Shown here piece by piece: positions 63,236-64,000 of a stretch of DNA of 64,000 nt (position 1 is its first letter; each line of letters opens with the position of its first letter). The notes under the pieces are model-generated. The model searched no databases. It had not been told where the DNA came from and worked only from the letters and a program-made list of their open reading frames with translations. The stretch comes from Roseateles_C aquae (GTDB taxonomy: Bacteria > Pseudomonadota > Gammaproteobacteria > Burkholderiales > Burkholderiaceae_C): NCBI RefSeq assembly GCF_032337115.1, contig NZ_JAVXZY010000001.1, forward strand, positions 620,001 through 684,000, read 5' to 3'. The position numbers and the translations under genes are program-made.

Positions 63236-63413
63236 GAAACGCGAGCGCAGCCACGGCCACGCCCTGCCGGTCAGCCGCGGGATCGGCGATCTTGCCCTGC
63301 GCCTCGCGCTGCCCGGTCGGGCCCGCGCCACCCCTCAACTGGCACCAATCTGGTATGCAAAGTTACTCTGCGTTACCGCCGCCATTAGTGTTTTCATCGA
63401 TGTTTTTGTCCAA

Positions 63414-63438
63414 ACTGGTATCTACATTAAATACCACT
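63414..63438. promoter_or_regulatory. Operator-like dyad upstream of the chitin-binding gene
   Basis: ACTGGTAT (63414-63421) and ATACCACT (63431-63438) form an inverted repeat across nine bases, and another CTGGTAT lies at 63349-63355. The half-site TGGTAT resembles GntR-type GlcNAc regulators (NagR/DasR, TGGTCTAGACCA), but the 9-base spacer is longer. Since the next gene encodes a chitin-binding protein, chitin-dependent control is plausible. Confidence 0.45.
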
Positions 63439-63562
63439 AAAACGCCAATGGTCGAAAAGACCAAGAGCAACGGGACCGGTGCTTAGGGGAATCGGGATCC
63501 GTATCAAAGAGAGAGACAGCCTCAGCGCTTAGCAGTTCGCGCTCTGGACGCAGGAGACGTTC

Positions 63563-64000
63563 ATGGAGATTCGCGCAGTAAGCCCGCGCTGGCTTGGCCA
63601 TGCCTTGCCCGCCGCCCCCGCCCACATCGGCCATGTCGGCCGTCGGGCAGCCCTCAGCAGCCATGTGTTGCTCGCCTTGAGTCTGGCCTTGGCCAGCCTG
63701 CCCGGCATGGCAGCGATCAATTGCAGCAGCCTGCCGGCCTGGTCGGCCGCCAACGCATACACCTCCGGCACCCAGGTGCAGGATGGCGGCAATGCCTATT
63801 CGGCCAATTGGTGGACGCAGAACCAGCCGCCGGCGAGCAACTCCGGCGCCTGGGCCGTCTGGAAGCCGCTGGGCGCCTGCGACAGCGGTGGCGGCAGCAC
63901 CGGCGGCAACAAGCCGCCCGCCGCCGCCTTCGCTGCCACCGTGGACCGGCTCAGCATCAGCTTCGACGCCAGCGCCTCCAGCGATCCGGACGGTAGCGTC
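63563..64000 (+). CDS. Secreted chitin-binding protein, N-terminus (partial)
   Basis: 146 codons to the window edge; AGGAGA precedes ATG 63563. A long signal peptide (HVLLALSLALASLPGMAA) is followed by a CBM5/12 chitin-binding domain (SAANAYTSGTQVQDGGNAYS, SGAWAVWKPLGAC) and a Gly/Ser linker, then a PKD-type domain (ISFDASASSDPDGS). The layout is typical of GH18/GH19 chitinases or PKD-containing proteases; the catalytic domain is outside the window. Confidence 0.8.
   Translation, partial: MEIRAVSPRWLGHALPAAPAHIGHVGRRAALSSHVLLALSLALASLPGMAAINCSSLPAWSAANAYTSGTQVQDGGNAYSANWWTQNQPPASNSGAWAVWKPLGACDSGGGSTGGNKPPAAAFAATVDRLSISFDASASSDPDGSV

Noticed and set aside
1..64000. tRNA, rRNA or CRISPR features
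   Set aside because: No cloverleaf ending in CCA, rRNA-like stretch or regularly spaced repeat was found by eye; tRNAscan-SE and a CRISPR finder would be decisive.

Overview
The window is GC-rich, with tightly packed genes and many 4-base ATGA/GTGA stop/start overlaps. Gene content (NCS1 permease with dihydropyrimidinase, AcnA, the Aat/Bpt pair, a chitin-binding exoprotein, a small histidine-rich periplasmic protein) suggests a betaproteobacterium of the order Burkholderiales, perhaps near Leptothrix, Roseateles or Mitsuaria. That assignment is inference from content and style, since no rRNA or marker gene lies in the window.

Layout. 1-3017: end of a pyrimidine/hydantoin catabolic cluster (permease, dihydropyrimidinase, M20-type amidohydrolase). 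3028-7654: housekeeping genes (small secreted protein, Asp/Glu-racemase-like protein, META-domain protein, aconitase acnA). 7795-9212: a compact histidine kinase and LuxR-type response regulator. 9285-46469: a complete extracellular contractile injection system (eCIS, Afp/PVC/MAC type) with its probable cargo, interrupted only by a divergent glpQ lipoprotein gene. 46470-49726: a lipase and cupin pair plus the decayed remains of a second copy. 49914-57765: DUF2272 lipoprotein, LysE exporter, MocR-type regulator, riboflavin synthase, nitrogen-regulated ammonium transporter, ArsC-like protein, and the N-degron transferases aat and bpt. 58056-63187: TonB-dependent receptor, acetamidase/formamidase and APC permease. 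63563-64000: start of a chitin-binding exoprotein that runs off the window.

The eCIS is the centre of interest. The order is terminator/cap (Afp16-like), an unknown gene, one sheath, two tube proteins, DUF5908, Afp7-like LysM protein, VgrG-like spike, PAAR tip, gp25, Afp11-like baseplate, a small fibre- or chaperone-like gene, Afp12-like baseplate, tape measure, AAA+ ATPase, and a membrane-anchored GH18-like protein. No capsid, terminase, integrase or lysis gene is present, so it is not a prophage. A single sheath gene carries an unusual Ala/Lys-rich insertion.

Six flanking proteins look like cargo. Four have a DUF4157 (eCIS core) domain with HEAWH followed by unrelated C-termini: kinase-like, amidoligase-like, EVK-containing and metallopeptidase-like. 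A fifth is an 1867-residue protein with a C-terminal OTU-like cysteine-protease signature and no DUF4157. A sixth is a basic 109-residue protein. Five share an N-terminal motif SPRQxxQxxQ(L/I)xxx and the sixth a divergent version, always within about the first 55 residues; this is a candidate loading signal independent of DUF4157. Assignments of cargo activity rest on motif reading by eye and are inference.
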